A DNA stretch of 64,000 nt, taken from positions 182,513,556 through 182,577,555 of the forward strand of contig NC_071389.1 in assembly GCF_022682495.2 (NCBI RefSeq), in the 5' to 3' direction. A model generated the notes under the pieces. The model did no database searches and was not told where the DNA came from. It worked only from the letters and a program-made list of their open reading frames with translations. Numbering within the stretch: position 1 is the stretch's first letter; each line of letters opens with the position of its first letter. The position numbers were made by a program, and so were the translations under genes. This DNA comes from Desmodus rotundus. Its lineage: Eukaryota; Chordata; Mammalia; Chiroptera; Phyllostomidae. Positions 43,681-56,675 of this stretch are shown here, piece by piece.

Positions 43681-44460
43681 TTTGGTTGGCTTTTATTTTG
43701 TTTATTTTGATAATTTTAAGACTTATTTTTTCTTCTTTGGTAGCAAGAGTTTTCAGGAAGACCTAGAAAATGAGCAACAACCAAATATGGGAAATAAGAA
43801 GCAGATCACACTGAATTGGGCCTCTAAAGAGGGCTTACAACTTTAGCAATGATCCTATGTTTTTGAAATCCATTTACATTTAGGAAATTCAGGAAGTTGC
43901 ATTTGATGCATTAACACTGTCCTAAAAAGGGTATACAGACTTCATGGTTTTTTCCCCTTGCTTCACACAGACCTTTCCTTTCTTCAAGGGGTCAATGCAG
44001 CTTGCAGATGCTTACTAAGGGCATTCTGCTCACTGCTGCTACCCAGAATAGAGTTGGGGAAGGCTCTGCCCCACCTGTTGGATAATTTACACTCTAGCAC
44101 ACAGCTATACCAATGACCTGAGACAGCATGATGTTAAGATGAAGGCCAAGGCCCAAGGAGAACTATAAATGAAGTTCTAGAGAGACAAGTTCTAACCCTC
44201 AAGGGGAGGTAGGGAATAATAATGCAGCAGTTGGATGGGGCTTGGAGAATGAGCAGGTTATAATAGGAAAAATGATAGGGGCTGCAGAATTGAACATGGG
44301 AATGTGAGGTGGGCAGCTTTCCAAGAAGACATAGTAGCAGGAATCCAGGCCAGGGGCCAGAAGCAGAGATGTGTTTGGGAAAGAATAATTCTGGGGGTAC
44401 AGAACCCCACAAATTAGTCCAATGCTTCATATACTCCATAATAATCTGCCTTTCTTCTTT

Positions 44461-44671
44461 TTTTAAAAAAATATTTTATTTATTTATTTTTAGAGAGAGG
44501 GGACAGGAAGGAAAAAGAGAGGGAGAGAAACACCAATGTGTGGTTGCCTCTCGTACAACCCCTACTGGGGACCTGGCCCACAACCCAGGCATGTGCCCTG
44601 ACTGGGAATCAAGCCCACGACCCTTTGGTTCACAAGCTGGCACTCAATCCACTGAGCCACACCAGCCAGGC
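44461..44671 (-). mobile_element. Ves SINE, intergenic
   Basis: Reverse-strand Ves with A/T-rich tail, GGTTGCCTCTCGTACAACCC, TACTGGGGACCTGGCCCACA and a CTGAGCCACACCAGCCAGGC head. Flanked by a perfect 15-base target duplication (44446-44460 and 44672-44686), so it is a fairly young insertion. Confidence 0.95.
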
Positions 44672-44789
44672 CTGCCTTTCTTCTTTCTGTTCCAGATTAT
44701 ATACATCTGGTGTGGCCGAGACCATTGTTATCTCCCCAATATCTACATTTCTTTTTATACTTAGCAGTAAAACTCTCGATGTTTAGCCG

Positions 44790-45210
44790 GACACATTGCC
44801 TCCCAGAAGACTGCATTTCCCAGCCTTTTTGCAGTCACGCCTTGTAACTAAGTTCTGGCCAAGGTAAGTAAAACTGTCAATTACAACTTCTAGGAAGTGT
44901 CTTTAAAAAAGACTTTTTTTTTCACCCTTCCTCTATTACCTGGAATGCAGAGTTGATGGCTGGTACTCTAACTGCTACACTGTATCTTGAGGTTGAAACC
45001 ATGTGCTGAGGGCAGTGCAGCCACAACATATGAGGGGCTATGAGCTGGGAGTATCGGGGTCTCTGGTGATGATGGGACTTCCGTATAGACTGCCTACTGT
45101 TGGATTTCTTTTTCTCGAGAGAGAAATAAACTTCTGTGTTGTTTAAGACAGTGTTGTTTTGGGTTTGTCATTCACAGGAAACTCAGTCTTCACTAAGACG
45201 CCTGGTCTCA
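44790..45210 (+). repeat. Interspersed LTR-like repeat, copy 1
   Basis: Contains CTAAGTTCTGGCCAAGGTAA, AACTTCTAGGAAGTGTC and GAGAGAAATAAACTTCTGTG. The same themes recur at 58030-58380 and 62700-63090, so it is a dispersed family. LTR-like because of the AATAAA-bearing end; the name is not recalled. Confidence 0.5.
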
Positions 45211-45655
45211 GTGGAAGGGTTTTATCAGTGTGGGCCCAGGTACATACTTACCCTTGTCTATCGATCTGGCACCACTCTACTGGGGACTATTACATAAGTT
45301 TGAAAAATGTTGTTTATCAGATAGGTCCTTCTTCCCTGTATCTTGCATTTTTCACTAGAGCATTATTTCTAATTTAATCACATCACTGCCCTGCTTAAAC
45401 CCTTCAGGGTCTCACCAATATCTGCAGTACATATTCTCTACTTTTATCAGAAGATGTGACTGCCTGGGGGTGGTTTAGCCAAGAACATGCACCAGCTGGG
45501 CCAGGAGAGGACACCCAGCGTGTGAGAAACTGTGAAGAGGTGGAGTCAACAGACTGGGCTCCTGTCTGGAAAGATTAGAGGCAATGTAGTCAGAAAGTTT
45601 GACAGAATAAGGTCATAGATGACGTTTTATTCTTATGTAAAAGGGGGAGGAGGCT

Positions 45656-45682
45656 ATATATATATGTATATATATATATATA
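45656..45682. repeat. (TA)n microsatellite
   Basis: Short run of TATATA, interrupted once by TATG. Confidence 0.85.
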
Positions 45683-47374
45683 TTCAGTTTGCTCATATGT
45701 ACGTAAAACATTTCCAGAAAAATTCTCAAGAAACTCGTGGCGTGGTTTACCCATGGGGAGGAAAAGTAGGGTGGCTAAGAAACAGGTGAGAAGTCGCTAT
45801 TTCAACTGAGTGACCTGTTCAGCCTTTTGAATTTGGGTGTATGTGAATATCTTACCTATTCCAAAAAATGTATTGATTGATATTTTTAAAAATAAAGGTT
45901 ACCAGAACCAAAATCTAAAAACAAAACCAAAACCCACCTCCCATGACTTCCTGTTGACATCAGGCTCTCTAGCTCTGGCCCCCTCTGGCCCTGCTGAACG
46001 AAACTTGTCCAACGAAACTCAACCTGTCTGCTTCCTGCTGCTCTTCCTCAGGCTGGAAGCTGCCACCTCCCATCCAGCCCCCTAGTGCTCCTTGGCAGGT
46101 TCCTCCTCTTCCCCCCAAGACTCGGCCTTCCTTCCCTGCAGCCTAGGCTCGAGTCTAGTAGAAGTTCCTTCCCTAACAGAACAAGCTGTATGTGACACCC
46201 TTCCTGTCCTCCTTCCAATGAGTGAGACACGATTTCAGCCACTTTTTTTTTTTCATTTAGCTCACAAAATGGTTGAGGCAACCCTGACCCATTTCTTTAT
46301 TTTTCTGTTAAATCTGTTTTGGCTTGTGTGAGAATTTTATGTTTTTATTTACATGTTTAGTCTATTCTTCATGTCAAGAAAAGGTTGGGCAGTTGGGCAG
46401 GCCAAAAATGAAAAGTTGAAAGTTCAATGACAAGTCAAAGTTCTTCCAGTTTTGTAAACTAGCGTGACACCCGACCCCGCCTGCCCCCCATCTCCCACTT
46501 CCTTTCTCTCTCTCTGTCCCCACCATGGTTGACGGCAGGCAGGGTCTGGTGGAGAGCTTCACCAGGCTCAGCGTTTCCTTCCACACAGGTCTGTCTTTTG
46601 TTTCTCTGTGTGTACCTTTGGGAGGGACCAGCCTGAACAAGATAGATTGTCAAGCTGTGCTGGGTTGGAGCCAGGCCAAGAAATCACTGCTGGTCACATG
46701 ACCTCTCTTACCCACAGAGAGTGGCTACAGCACTAGCAGCTTCAGTGTCTCCTAAAAGCCCCATCAGAAATGCAGGTAGATCTCATGCAACTGGATCAGA
46801 ATCTGCATTTTAATAATACCCCTGAAGATCTGTGTGCGCAAAGGATACCTTGGGGATTGGCGGAAATTCAGTGCAAGGGTTAATCAAGTGTGTCAGGGCA
46901 ACTTCTCCCAAGTCCACAGCTCTGGAACCCCCAGTCAGTTATCCCTTAATACCCTAACATCCTCCCCAACCCCGTACCTGCCACCCTGCGTAATTGCCAG
47001 CTTGCTGGTCAGTCTCCCCTACCAGCAGGAGTGTTCTTAAATCCCAGATGGCACCTTTTCCCTCTCTGAGCACGTTATATGAATGAACCAATGTGTAAAT
47101 GAATGAATGAGATTTGATATGAGGTTCCAGGCATCCTTTTACTCAGTGCTTTACTCCGTGTTGACTTGGAGGCAAAGAGAAAGCCACCTCCTGAGCCCCT
47201 CGTCCTCCAGTGTCACCAGACAATATGTTTGCTTGTGACAGAGAATGCTCTATCAACTTGTTGCTAATGGCAAATACCTTAAAAACACTTTTAATGAAGC
47301 ATACTATCCGTTCGTAAACATGCACGTATCATAAGTGTATAGCTCACTGAACTTTATAAAGTGAACACGCAGTG

Positions 47375-47700
47375 CAATTGTAACAGAGTGAAATGCTCGG
47401 CCTCTCTGACTCCATCCTGTTGAAGCCTGCGCTGTTCCCGTGGCCCTCAGGAGAATAACACCTGCCTTGGCTTGCACAGAGATGTGCTAATCCTTAGAGA
47501 AATTCTGCTGGAGCTTGGGTTTTCCAAAAACAGCTCCTCCCCAGTCTCCTTTCCCAGGCCATATAAGAAGCCTAAACTCTGTACTTTTGGAAGATGGATT
47601 GGAGGAACGATGAGGGCTCCCATCTTCTTGGTTGGCACCTTCTCAATCAATACACCTTTCCTTACTCCAAACCCTGACATTTTGCGTTTTGACCTTTTGA
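47375..47700 (+). mobile_element. Possible LTR-like segment interrupting an L1 remnant
   Basis: Old L1-type text stops near 47375 and resumes near 47720. Between them is about 320 bp with a TATA-like ATATAAGA (47561-47570 region) and CAATCAATA further on, as in a solo LTR. No target duplication or clear ends were found, so this is tentative. Confidence 0.3.
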
Positions 47701-47719
47701 TGCTTCGGGCACACAGACT

Positions 47720-48180
47720 TCAGACTAGTAACACCATCAGCACCAAGATTAGATACAGAGCCTTACCACTGCCCCCTAGGGGCCCCCTCACATCCCCTTC
47801 CAGGCTCTGGAAATCTCACTCCCTGGGATAAATAACCACTGCCTGACTTCCGATAACATTTGACCTCTATCTGTTTTGCTATTTGTATTGCCTTCCCACA
47901 AATGGAAACGTACAGTAGGCACTCTCATGCTTGACTTCTTCACTCACTATGCTTGCGAGATGCCTCCAAGTCACTGTGTGTGGTTCTGGGTTGTGCAGTC
48001 TCATGCGTGCATGGCATTCCATGTATGGGAATACCACAGTTTACTTACCCACTTTACTGTGGGTGGACACTGGAATGTCTTTTAGTTCTGGGTTATTATG
48101 AATAGTGCTGCCACAGGCATTCGGGAACATGTCTTTTGGAGAACACATTATAGCCAGGTTTTGACGTGCCACTCTGAAGT
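47720..48180 (-). repeat. L1 LINE fragment
   Basis: GGCATTCCATGTATGGGAAT, ACCACAGTTTACTTACCCAC and TTATGAATAGTGCTGCCACA are the reverse complement of the old L1 3' text. Confidence 0.65.
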
Positions 48181-49214
48181 TTGGACAGCTGGACCCATGC
48201 CAAAACCCATTGTTTGGGGCCTCTGCACCAACCCAAAATTCACCAATTGCAATAACCCGGGTTCCATAGTCGTGGACATAAACCCATCAATCCGCCAGGT
48301 TGAGTTGGGGAAAGGTAGACCAAGCAAGGAGGGAAGCTGTTCTCAAGTTACCAGAAAAAATTTATTTACAGCTGCCGATCTAGATTATGCTTGTTTCTTT
48401 TAGCCACTCTTTTCTTGTCTAGGTGAGCCTGAGTGCCAGGCTCAGCCATACTGGTTTTTTTCTGACAAGTTTCCAGCTCTACTTATATTTGTCCTACTAA
48501 GTGGCCTGTAGTATTTTATCAGCGCAGGTGGTTACATCTTTTGTTCTGACTGTCTCAAGCATGAGTGGAATTTGACAAGTATCTACAGGACCTCATTTTC
48601 AAAAGCAATATTTCTGCCTCATGTTAATTGGCTTTGAACCCAATTTTTCTTGTTTTGCCAACAGACCAGGTTGTTGCTACTTACTTGTGAAATATGTTTT
48701 CAGCAAAGACCAACCTGAAAGGCTTTCCTCCTAAACATTCTTCTCATCTACAAATTCATGTTTGGAGAACTATCTACTATTTTGTCACTTCGTATAAAAA
48801 GATTCTCTTACTCGGTATTTGGAGTTGAGCAGACTCCGGTAAGAGACTCACGTGGTGGACTTCCTCTTGCCTTCCCCGCAGGTGTGTGTGCCTCAGTATT
48901 TCTCAAGCTGAGTCACGCACCACCACGTGCCTCCTGACCTGGCTTCTACCTTCCTTCCAAGCTGCCTCCTCCGGGCTCCTTCTCCTGCCACCCTGTCCCT
49001 TCTCTCAGACACACCTCACTTCGCTCGTCTAGGTCCCGATGCTGGGAGGCCCTCCCTGCTCACCGCTCTCCTCTCTGCTCCCTGCCCCCATTCTCCATGC
49101 ACGTTTTCACAGTGTTTGTTCCTTCCTCTTATGGTCCTTAGTTTTTCTTAGTGGGAACTTTGTATACACACCTATTTGTATATATGTATACATGTGTGTG
49201 CATATATACACATA

Positions 49215-49835
49215 CAGTCAACCCTCATTACTTGCAGACTTCATATTTGTGAATTTTTCCACTTGCTAAAATTTATGTGGTACCCTGAAACCAATACTTG
49301 CAGCCCTTCCTGGTCATTTGTGGACACGGGCAGAGCTGAGGAAACTTTGAGTTGCCTGAGGCTCGCCGTCCCAGCTGCTCAGTTTTCTTGTTTATGCTTC
49401 TTATAATGTAAACAAGTGTCCTTTCTGCGGTCTTGCTTTTCACATTTTTGAGCTTCTTGTTAATGACTTGGCTGTTTAAAATACCCTCCAAGCAAATAGT
49501 GGAGTGCTGTGTAGGGTTCCCAAGCGTGGGAGTGCTGTGAAGTGCCTACAGAGATAATACGCGTGTTGGGTAGGTTTTGTTCAGGCGTGAGTCACAGTGC
49601 TATTAGCGGTGTCTTTAGTGTTAATGAGTCAGCTATATATTGAATAAGGTGTCTCTAGACAGAAACGCATGTAAAACACAGTTATGCATTGGTCGGTTGA
49701 TGAAAATATTGGTGCCAGGGGTTCTCAGGACCCTTCTGTATTTTTCCTGGGAGCAGTAGTTCAGGATTTGCTAATTCAGTGTTCGAGCTACTTCAGAGAA
49801 CATAATCACTGCAAATCAGGAGAATCACCCGTGTG
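49215..49835 (+). mobile_element. Tigger-like (TcMar) DNA transposon remnant
   Basis: Starts CAGTCAACCCTCATTACTTG after a TA (49213-49214) and ends just before a TA (49836-49837). The ends are imperfect inverted repeats sharing TTTGCAG/CTTGCAG. Inside are AATGTAAACAAGTGTCCTTT and GTGCTGTGTAGGGTTCCCAA, matching the pogo/Tigger pattern. Too short to encode a whole transposase. Confidence 0.65.
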
Positions 49836-50017
49836 TATTTCTTGTCCTTCCAGTTAGTTTCTATGTGTCTTCCAACCTCTCTCTGTTCCCAAAGGAGTTT
49901 TAGGTGGCAGGCTTCTCCCAGACATACCTTGCAGCATCTTTCCCTCTCCCACAGCACCCAGCTCCGCACCCATGACGTGGTAGGTCTTTAGTTGATAGAA
50001 AGGAATTGAAGACAAAA

Positions 50018-50147
50018 TGAAAAGACAACCCACTGCATGGGAGGATGTATTCACCAATGATGCATCTGTTAAGTGGTTAATATCTAAAATTTATAAAGAA
50101 CTCACACAACTCAACACCAAAAAATAAAAATAGAAAACCAAACCCAA
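50018..50147 (+). repeat. L1 LINE ORF2-region fragment
   Basis: AAAGACAACCCACTGCATGG, then AATATCTAAAATTTATAAAG and ACTCAACACCAAAAAAT match an ORF2 stretch of L1. It ends against the GGAA tract. Confidence 0.7.
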
Positions 50148-50174
50148 ATGATCCAGTTGAAAGGAATCAAAGAA

Positions 50175-50426
50175 GGGAGGAGAGGGTGGAAGGAAGGGAG
50201 GAAGGAAAGGAAGGAAGGAAGGAAGGAAGGAAGGAAGGGAGGGAGGGAGGGAGGGAGGGAGGGAGGGAGGAAGGAAGGAAGGAAGGAAGGAAGGAAGGAA
50301 GGAAGGGAGGGAGGGAGGGAGGGAGGGAGGGAGGGAGGGAGGGAGGGAGGGAGGGAGGAAGGAAGGAAGGAAGGAAGGAAGGAAGGAAGGAAGGAAGGAA
50401 GGAAGGAAGGGAGGGAGGAAGGAAAG
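50175..50426. repeat. (GGAA)n/(GGGA)n microsatellite, about 250 bp
   Basis: Alternating blocks of GGAA and GGGA units, nearly pure purine on the plus strand: roughly GGAA, GGGA, GGAA, GGGA, GGAA. The long open frames on both strands here (Gly/Lys/Glu- or Pro/Ser-rich) are artefacts of the repeat. Confidence 0.97.
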
Positions 50427-50757
50427 TGGCGGAAAGGAAAGATGTGCATGGATGCTGAGGTTGGTGCTGGTGGACGAGGATGTGGGTCCCAGAATTTCCC
50501 AGTCTCTCTCCTCAAAGGCGTCCTCTTCATTTCTGAGAGAAATCATTGGCCAGAATTGTATAAAACTAGAAATCAAGTTATCTTCTGTGATAGATTTGGC
50601 TTTTATTTCTTCTCTGTAAGAAATGTGACAGCAAATCTCCCAGATTCTTTTGAGTGTTTCCATCTTTCCTTCCGCTCTCTCTTCAACTCCCACCCCTTCA
50701 CCTGGAGAGGAGTAACTGCAGAACAAACCTTAGGTCTGAAGTGGGCCCTCATGGCAG

Positions 50758-50800
50758 GTATTACCACCACTCCGGGGCATTACCACCACTCCGGGGTGTT
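50758..50800. repeat. Short tandem duplication
   Basis: ATTACCACCACTCCGGGGC is followed at once by a second ATTACCACCACTCCGGGG, then TGTTACCAG. Confidence 0.8.
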
Positions 50801-52989
50801 ACCAGACACCTCTCATAGGTACAGGCAGCATGGATGCCTGCTTGTCCTCTGGACATTCATAAACTCACTGGGAAATGGAGACCATCAAATGAAACCACGG
50901 AAGAGCGGTGTGGAAAACTGAATAATTAAAGAGTATTTAGGTGGACCATTCCACACACGCTGTAGAGGCTCGATGGAGAGGCCAGTGGGCACCTTCCTGG
51001 AAGCAGTGAGGCTTGCGTGGAAGCATAATGCAAGGGTCCCTAATTCTTTTGTATTGCTAACCAATAATAGTAGAAATTGGGGGCACACCCTCCATAAATG
51101 TTTATTTGATTATTAACAAATTCTCTACAAGTGTTAGCATAATTAACAAGTATCTCAAGGCACAAAATACATGGAAGGCAATGTCCATTGTCAATGATAA
51201 TGAATATACATTGTTATTTTAAGTAACTGTCTTAATAATTTTGATTTGCATGGCGGTGGTCAGGGTGGGGGGCTGCCTTGTCAGATCGGATCTGCTGACC
51301 ACAGTGTTGTTGTGTTTGTTAAATCAACACTCCCACCTCACCTTGGAGCAGGAGAACCCTTAGTTCTGCACGTTCTCGTGGCTCACTCGTGCTCGCATTC
51401 TACCTTCTGCACGGAGACTGCCGTCTGTGACATGTGGGCCTGAGGGCTTAGAAAAGTCTTGAGCCTGCAGAAGGGTTTCCCCAGAGACAGAGAAAATACT
51501 AGCCCACCGAGAAAAGTCAAAGGAACAACAGAAGAACAAAATACAGTTGTTCACGATCGTCTGTCACAAGCCACCCCTGTGACACGGACCGGACATGCAA
51601 ATAAAGCCAGAGACTTCATGTATTCCGCCTGCCCCCACGTGATTGCTGGGCGCACGTGTCCACCCCCCTCTGGAAAGCCCTCCTGAATCAGCGTGTCAGG
51701 TTTGGATGGGCAATTGAAGGGGAAATGCTTCCAGTGAAGTTGATGCCTAAGAGCAAATTCAGATACCAACAGCAGATTCAGAGAAGTAACTCACGCTCCT
51801 TTGAACCCTCAGATGCATTTCCAAAACACAAGCCGTCACATTCCACACAAGAGGGCGATGTGCCCGGGGGTCGTCCGCTTCACCCCGGCCTGGTGGTCAG
51901 GACAGGATGCACTGAGGTTTGGGGTCCGCTAGCAGTGGAGACACTACCAGCCGCTGGAAAGCTGTCTTTCCAGCTTTCAACAAGCATCACTGAGCCTTGA
52001 AAGTGACCTACCACCACTCCTGTCATTTTCAGTCGGTCACACAGACCGACCCTGAGACAATAGGATGGAGAATGTCCATCTATGAGCTCCAGGAGGTGGG
52101 GATCATTGGGGGGACTGGGGACTTCTTGGGGACTGGCTAGTACCGTGAAATAGACATTATCGCCACCCCTGTTTTATAGAGGAGGACACGGAGGCTCTGA
52201 TCAGTTACTCGCTCAATTTACTGAGTGTGGATGGGGCAGAGCTGCGGTTCGGACACAGGCAGCGGGCCGCAGGGCACATCCTTTGTGAGCACTGCCCAGT
52301 GCCCTGGCCTCCCCACAGGACTTTTTCTAACTTCCTTTCTTCCCTACCGCACAAAACATTGCGAATAAGATATATTTCCTTTTGCTTAGACCATTTTGAA
52401 AGCCATTGTTTCTTAAGGGTGGAGATTGGAGGGTTTCCAAAGACTGAAATATAATGAGAACATCTGTCTAAAGCCTCTTAAGGTGTACACATTAATTAAT
52501 TAATCAATTAAGAACATGTAAGTCGCAGACTCTGAATAACAAGACTATGGATCCGATTTCAGAGCCCAAACTTGACAAAATGAACACAAGGCAAAGTGCA
52601 TACATTCTGTTAAGTTCTTTTCCTTTGTGATTGTTTGTCTCAGGTTGTTGTCTCATAAGGCTGCGTGGGCTAAATTAAGCAACATTTTGCAAAAATAAGT
52701 CTGTAAGATTAGCCCTTAGGAAACAAAAGCCGGAAAGAGAAACTACATTTTGTATAAAATGTGCAACTGTGGGATAACAGCTTGCAACAGTCTGACTGGA
52801 GAGAGGGGGGTTTACATACTAGAAGGATTGGGATTCTGTATGACATTTAATGTCAACTCCGTAAACGGTCGGGTGAAAGGTCAAGTTTTATTTTTCTTTT
52901 GTTGCGATTTTTTAAAACCAAATTTGTACTGCATTATACAAAGTCATTGTAAGCCATTATTTTAAACTAGGTTATAGCAAGCATTAATC

Positions 52990-53043
52990 AATAAAGACAT
53001 TTTATGTTATCTATCTATCTATATATATATATATATATATATT
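52990..53043. repeat. (TATC)n-(TA)n microsatellite
   Basis: TATC units pass directly into a TA run. Confidence 0.9.
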
Positions 53044-53049
53044 TTAGCA

Positions 53050-53270
53050 CTTTCTATGTGTTAGGCCCTATTAACTGCTTTAGACATTTAGAAACATTTT
53101 AATTAATTATCATAACTTGTGGTGTAGGTTCTATTACTTTCCCCATTTTACAGATGGGGAAACTGAGGCATGAGCTCTGCCCTGGTTAGGTAACCAAGTT
53201 AGTTAAGTGGTAAGTAACCTAAGGTTAAATAAACCGCCGAGATTATGCACCTAGCCAGTTCCAGAATTGG
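53050..53270 (-). repeat. MIR SINE, intergenic
   Basis: Plus-strand text CCCATTTTACAGATGGGGAA, ACTGAGGCATGAGCTC and GGTAACCAAGTTAGTTAAGT is the reverse of the MIR core. Confidence 0.65.
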
Positions 53271-55107
53271 AATTAAAAGCAGCACTATGTCCCTAGAGCC
53301 TGGCTTTTTATCAAGATTTTGCCTGGTACAAAAATATGGGCACACAGTTCATCCTCTTTTGGGACTGCTTGGGCCACCCCCCCTTTCCCTGTCTGTATGG
53401 CAAACTCCTGCTCTCTTCTCAACAGTCAACTCAGACTTACGCTCTGCTGTTCAACCTTCCACGACGTGAACGCAGCATTGGGCACCTGTTTCTCCAGGTT
53501 TTCAATAGGTCATGCGCATACTGTTGAGACGTTTGCTGGTTTTTGTCTACTTAGCTTCTAGTTTTTCTTCTCCTCTGGCAATAGTTCTGTGATCCACCTC
53601 ATTTCAGGGGCAGCTCCTGGGGCCCAGGTCTCACTGATCAGAGCACTGAGGAGCCCCGGTGCAGAGGTAAGGCTGTGAGCCAGGCCTGTCTAATCAGAGT
53701 GCACCCTGGAACGTGGCAGGAACTCCTGCAGAGGAACACACACAGGTCCGTTGCAAGCGTGAAGTTTTCTTATCTTCCCGTGGTGCCTGAGAAGGAAGCC
53801 AAAATGCAGAGAGCCAGGAAGAAATGAGAGCGTGGGGAATGTTTCTGCTGCCTCCGTTGTGTGAGCTGTTGGATCACACGCCTCCTAACTTCAAATACAC
53901 TCTTGGACTTCATGAGCGAAAGAATTCCCCTTTGCAGCTTATACCAGCTGGAGTTTCTGTTACGTACAACCAAAGGAATATTAACCAACAGATACATCCC
54001 GCTCTGTGTCTATATGTTTAGGTCTCCTTCTTTATGCCACTGTATCTCCCTACTGGACTATAATAATTTGAGGCCAGTAGATGCTCAATAAATATTTGTT
54101 GACTGAATTCACTGCGAAGTGTTTTGGAGGAGACTGAGCCTAGAGCAGGGATGCTTTTAGGGAGGCTCATGAATTTGGTGCAAGATGTGAGCAAGGGACT
54201 CAACCAAGCTGAAGAGTGGGGCTGAAAGGGAAGGGACAGATACCGGACAAAGAATTAACAGGCAGTGGGACGCGTGGGGCCAAACAGTGCTTAGCTCAGG
54301 TGCTACCCCATTCTGTGTGTTTGTGTCTGTGGGCTTTAGTAAGCTTCTCTTTAGCATCTAGCCTAAATGAAAACTTAATATTACCAGCTGGTTATTGCCT
54401 GTCTACATAACCCATCTCTTCCAGTTTACCACAAGTAGAAAAATTAATGTTAGGAAATCAGAGGCTCACATATGAGCAAACAAGCATGACTGTCATACAC
54501 AGACACAAAAAAAGAGCTTTTATTAAACACCTTCAGATCTTCATAGGGGCCCAGAGGCCCACATGAGTGTTTGCAGGCAGCTTCTGGATAATTTAATGGA
54601 GCATCAGTTATGAGCAAAGGCCCTGAGCAAGACGGAGGTTGGTAGGTGAGGTGGTTCTTGCCTTATCTAACCACCCGCCATGTGGACACTGAGAAGGAGA
54701 CCTTTGGAAGGTATGAGCAATAGCACTCTATAACCAGCTCCAGGACCCTGAAGAAGGGGGGAACAAGGCCCCCCTTCACTTTCATCACCTCACCCCCCAA
54801 AATGAGCCAATCCTATGTGATTTAACATCTCAGCCTGCTGGGGGACAGTCAGCAGGAAGGAGAGGCACCATCTGTTTCACTTCTGCTCTCTGACGGTCAC
54901 TGACCTGCAGACTTCCCACTGTGAGATGGTCTCTGGGTGACCCACGCCCAGCTCTGTCTTGGGGAGGCCCCATCGCCCCATCGTCCACGAGAAAGGAGTC
55001 CAATGGAGCTTTCTGTGATATTGGAACTGTTCTGTATCCATGCAGGTCATCACGGTAGCATCAGCCACCAGTGGCTATTGAGCACTTGAGATGTGCCTGG
55101 TGCAACC

Positions 55108-55149
55108 GAGGGACTAAATTTTTAATTTAATTTAATTTAATTTAATTTG
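55108..55149. repeat. (TTTAA)n microsatellite
   Basis: About seven TTTAA units in a row. Confidence 0.9.
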
Positions 55150-55799
55150 TTAAAATTACAATTTAAACAGTGACCAGTGCTTGCTTACTGGATAGCACTG
55201 CTTTATAGTTTCTCTCTCCCTCGCTCTCTCTCTGTCTCTCTCTCTCCCCCCTCATCTGCTGTGCCTTCCCCTTATTTTCCCACCCTCCCTTCTCCCTCTT
55301 GCTGAAACAGCTCCTGTGAAATGTGGACTTCCTATTTTTTAAAACCCTCCCAGTCTGGGCCAGTACCCTAATGAGTCAGGTGAATGTGGCCTCTTTTAGC
55401 TGCAGAGGAAGGTTTGTGATGATAAATCAGAAACAGAATCCTTCAGGAATAACCCTCAAACACAAACACACAGAATGGGGTAGCACCCGAGCTAAGCACT
55501 GTTTGGCCCCACTCGTCCCACTGCCTGTTAATTCTTTGTCCGGTATCTGTCCCTTCCCTTTCAGCCCCACTCTTCAGCCTGCTTGAGTCCCTTGCCCATA
55601 TCTTGCACCAAGTTCACGAGCCTCCCTAAAAGTGACCCTGCTCTAGGCTCAGTCCCCTCCCAAACACTCTAATTCATCACGTCACATGCTGTCATTTCAA
55701 ATTATTAATATTTTACACACTTTCTTTAAACTGGTTACTTACTTCTTACTAGAAAGAAGCTGTAAGGACAGGGAATGCATCTGTGAAGAGGCCAGGATC

Positions 55800-56000
55800 C
55801 AGGCTACCTGGATCAAGATCTGACTCTCTTTTAGTAGCTATATAGCCTCTGGGGCAAGTTGTTGAATTTTTTGGTATCTGTTTCCTCCTACATAAACAGA
55901 GATAATAATACCCAGAGGATTGTGGTGAAGCTTTAATCATTTTTCTATGTAAAGCGCATAGGACAAAGCTCAGCAAATAGTATGTGTTAGTCAGTCGTTC
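55800..56000 (+). repeat. MIR SINE, intergenic
   Basis: TAGCCTCTGGGGCAAGTTGT, GATAATAATACCCAGAGGAT, GTAAAGCGCATAGGACAAAG; MIR core on the plus strand. Confidence 0.7.
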
Positions 56001-56286
56001 ACTAATACTAGCTTAGCATGCTTCCTTGCACACAGAAAGCACTCAATAGATGCTTGTGGAGAGAATAAATTACTGGGTTAAGTATGTTCCCACCAGGTGG
56101 CAGTAGTGCCTTATTTATAAAGACTGGACCAAACTAACAGGACTATCAGTCATTAAAAAACTCTCTCTTGAAGTCCCAGATGCCCAGTATGAAGTAAAGA
56201 ACGGAACCTTCTCTCTCTCCTGCTTCTCCTTTGCCTCCGGCTTCTGCTCTCTTTGTTCTGTCGTGAACCTTTCCCCTTTTCCCGCT

Positions 56287-56675
56287 GTATTAGTCTGCCC
56301 AGGCTGCCATAACAACAGACCAGGTGGCTTAGACAGTAGACATCTGTTTTCTCACAGTTCTGAAGGCTAGCAGTTCAAGATCAAGGTGTCTGCGGGGGTG
56401 GTTTCTAGTGGAGCCTCTCCTGGCTTGTCGATGGCTGTCTTCTCACTGTGCCCTCCCACGGCCTGCTCTCTGCCGTGCACAGGGACAGAAAGATCTTAGT
56501 ATTTCTTCCTCTTCTTATGAAGTCACCAGTCAGATTCGATTAGCCTCCCTCCCATGACCTCATTTAGCCATGACTAACTCCCTGAAGACCCTGCCTCCCA
56601 ACACAGTCACAGTGGGGGTTAGGGCTTCAACATATGAATTTGGGGGAACACAATCTGTCCAAACATCGCCTTTGT
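56287..56675 (-). mobile_element. MLT1-type MaLR LTR remnant
   Basis: Plus-strand text TATTAGTCTGCCCAGGCTGC, TCTCACAGTTCTGAAGGCTA, then GGGGTTAGGGCTTCAACATA is the reverse complement of an MLT1 LTR in the right order over nearly 390 bp. A solo LTR of an old ERVL-MaLR element; no internal coding part is seen. Confidence 0.8.

Noticed and set aside
50091..50921. Long open frames (211, 257, 139 and 90 codons) on both strands
   Set aside because: They are produced by the GGAA/GGGA tract, which has no stops in most frames; the products are simple Pro/Ser- or Gly/Lys/Glu-rich repeats.
51656..52000. A 114-codon plus-strand open frame
   Set aside because: No recognisable domain, no splice or poly(A) context; a chance frame in GC-richer intergenic DNA.
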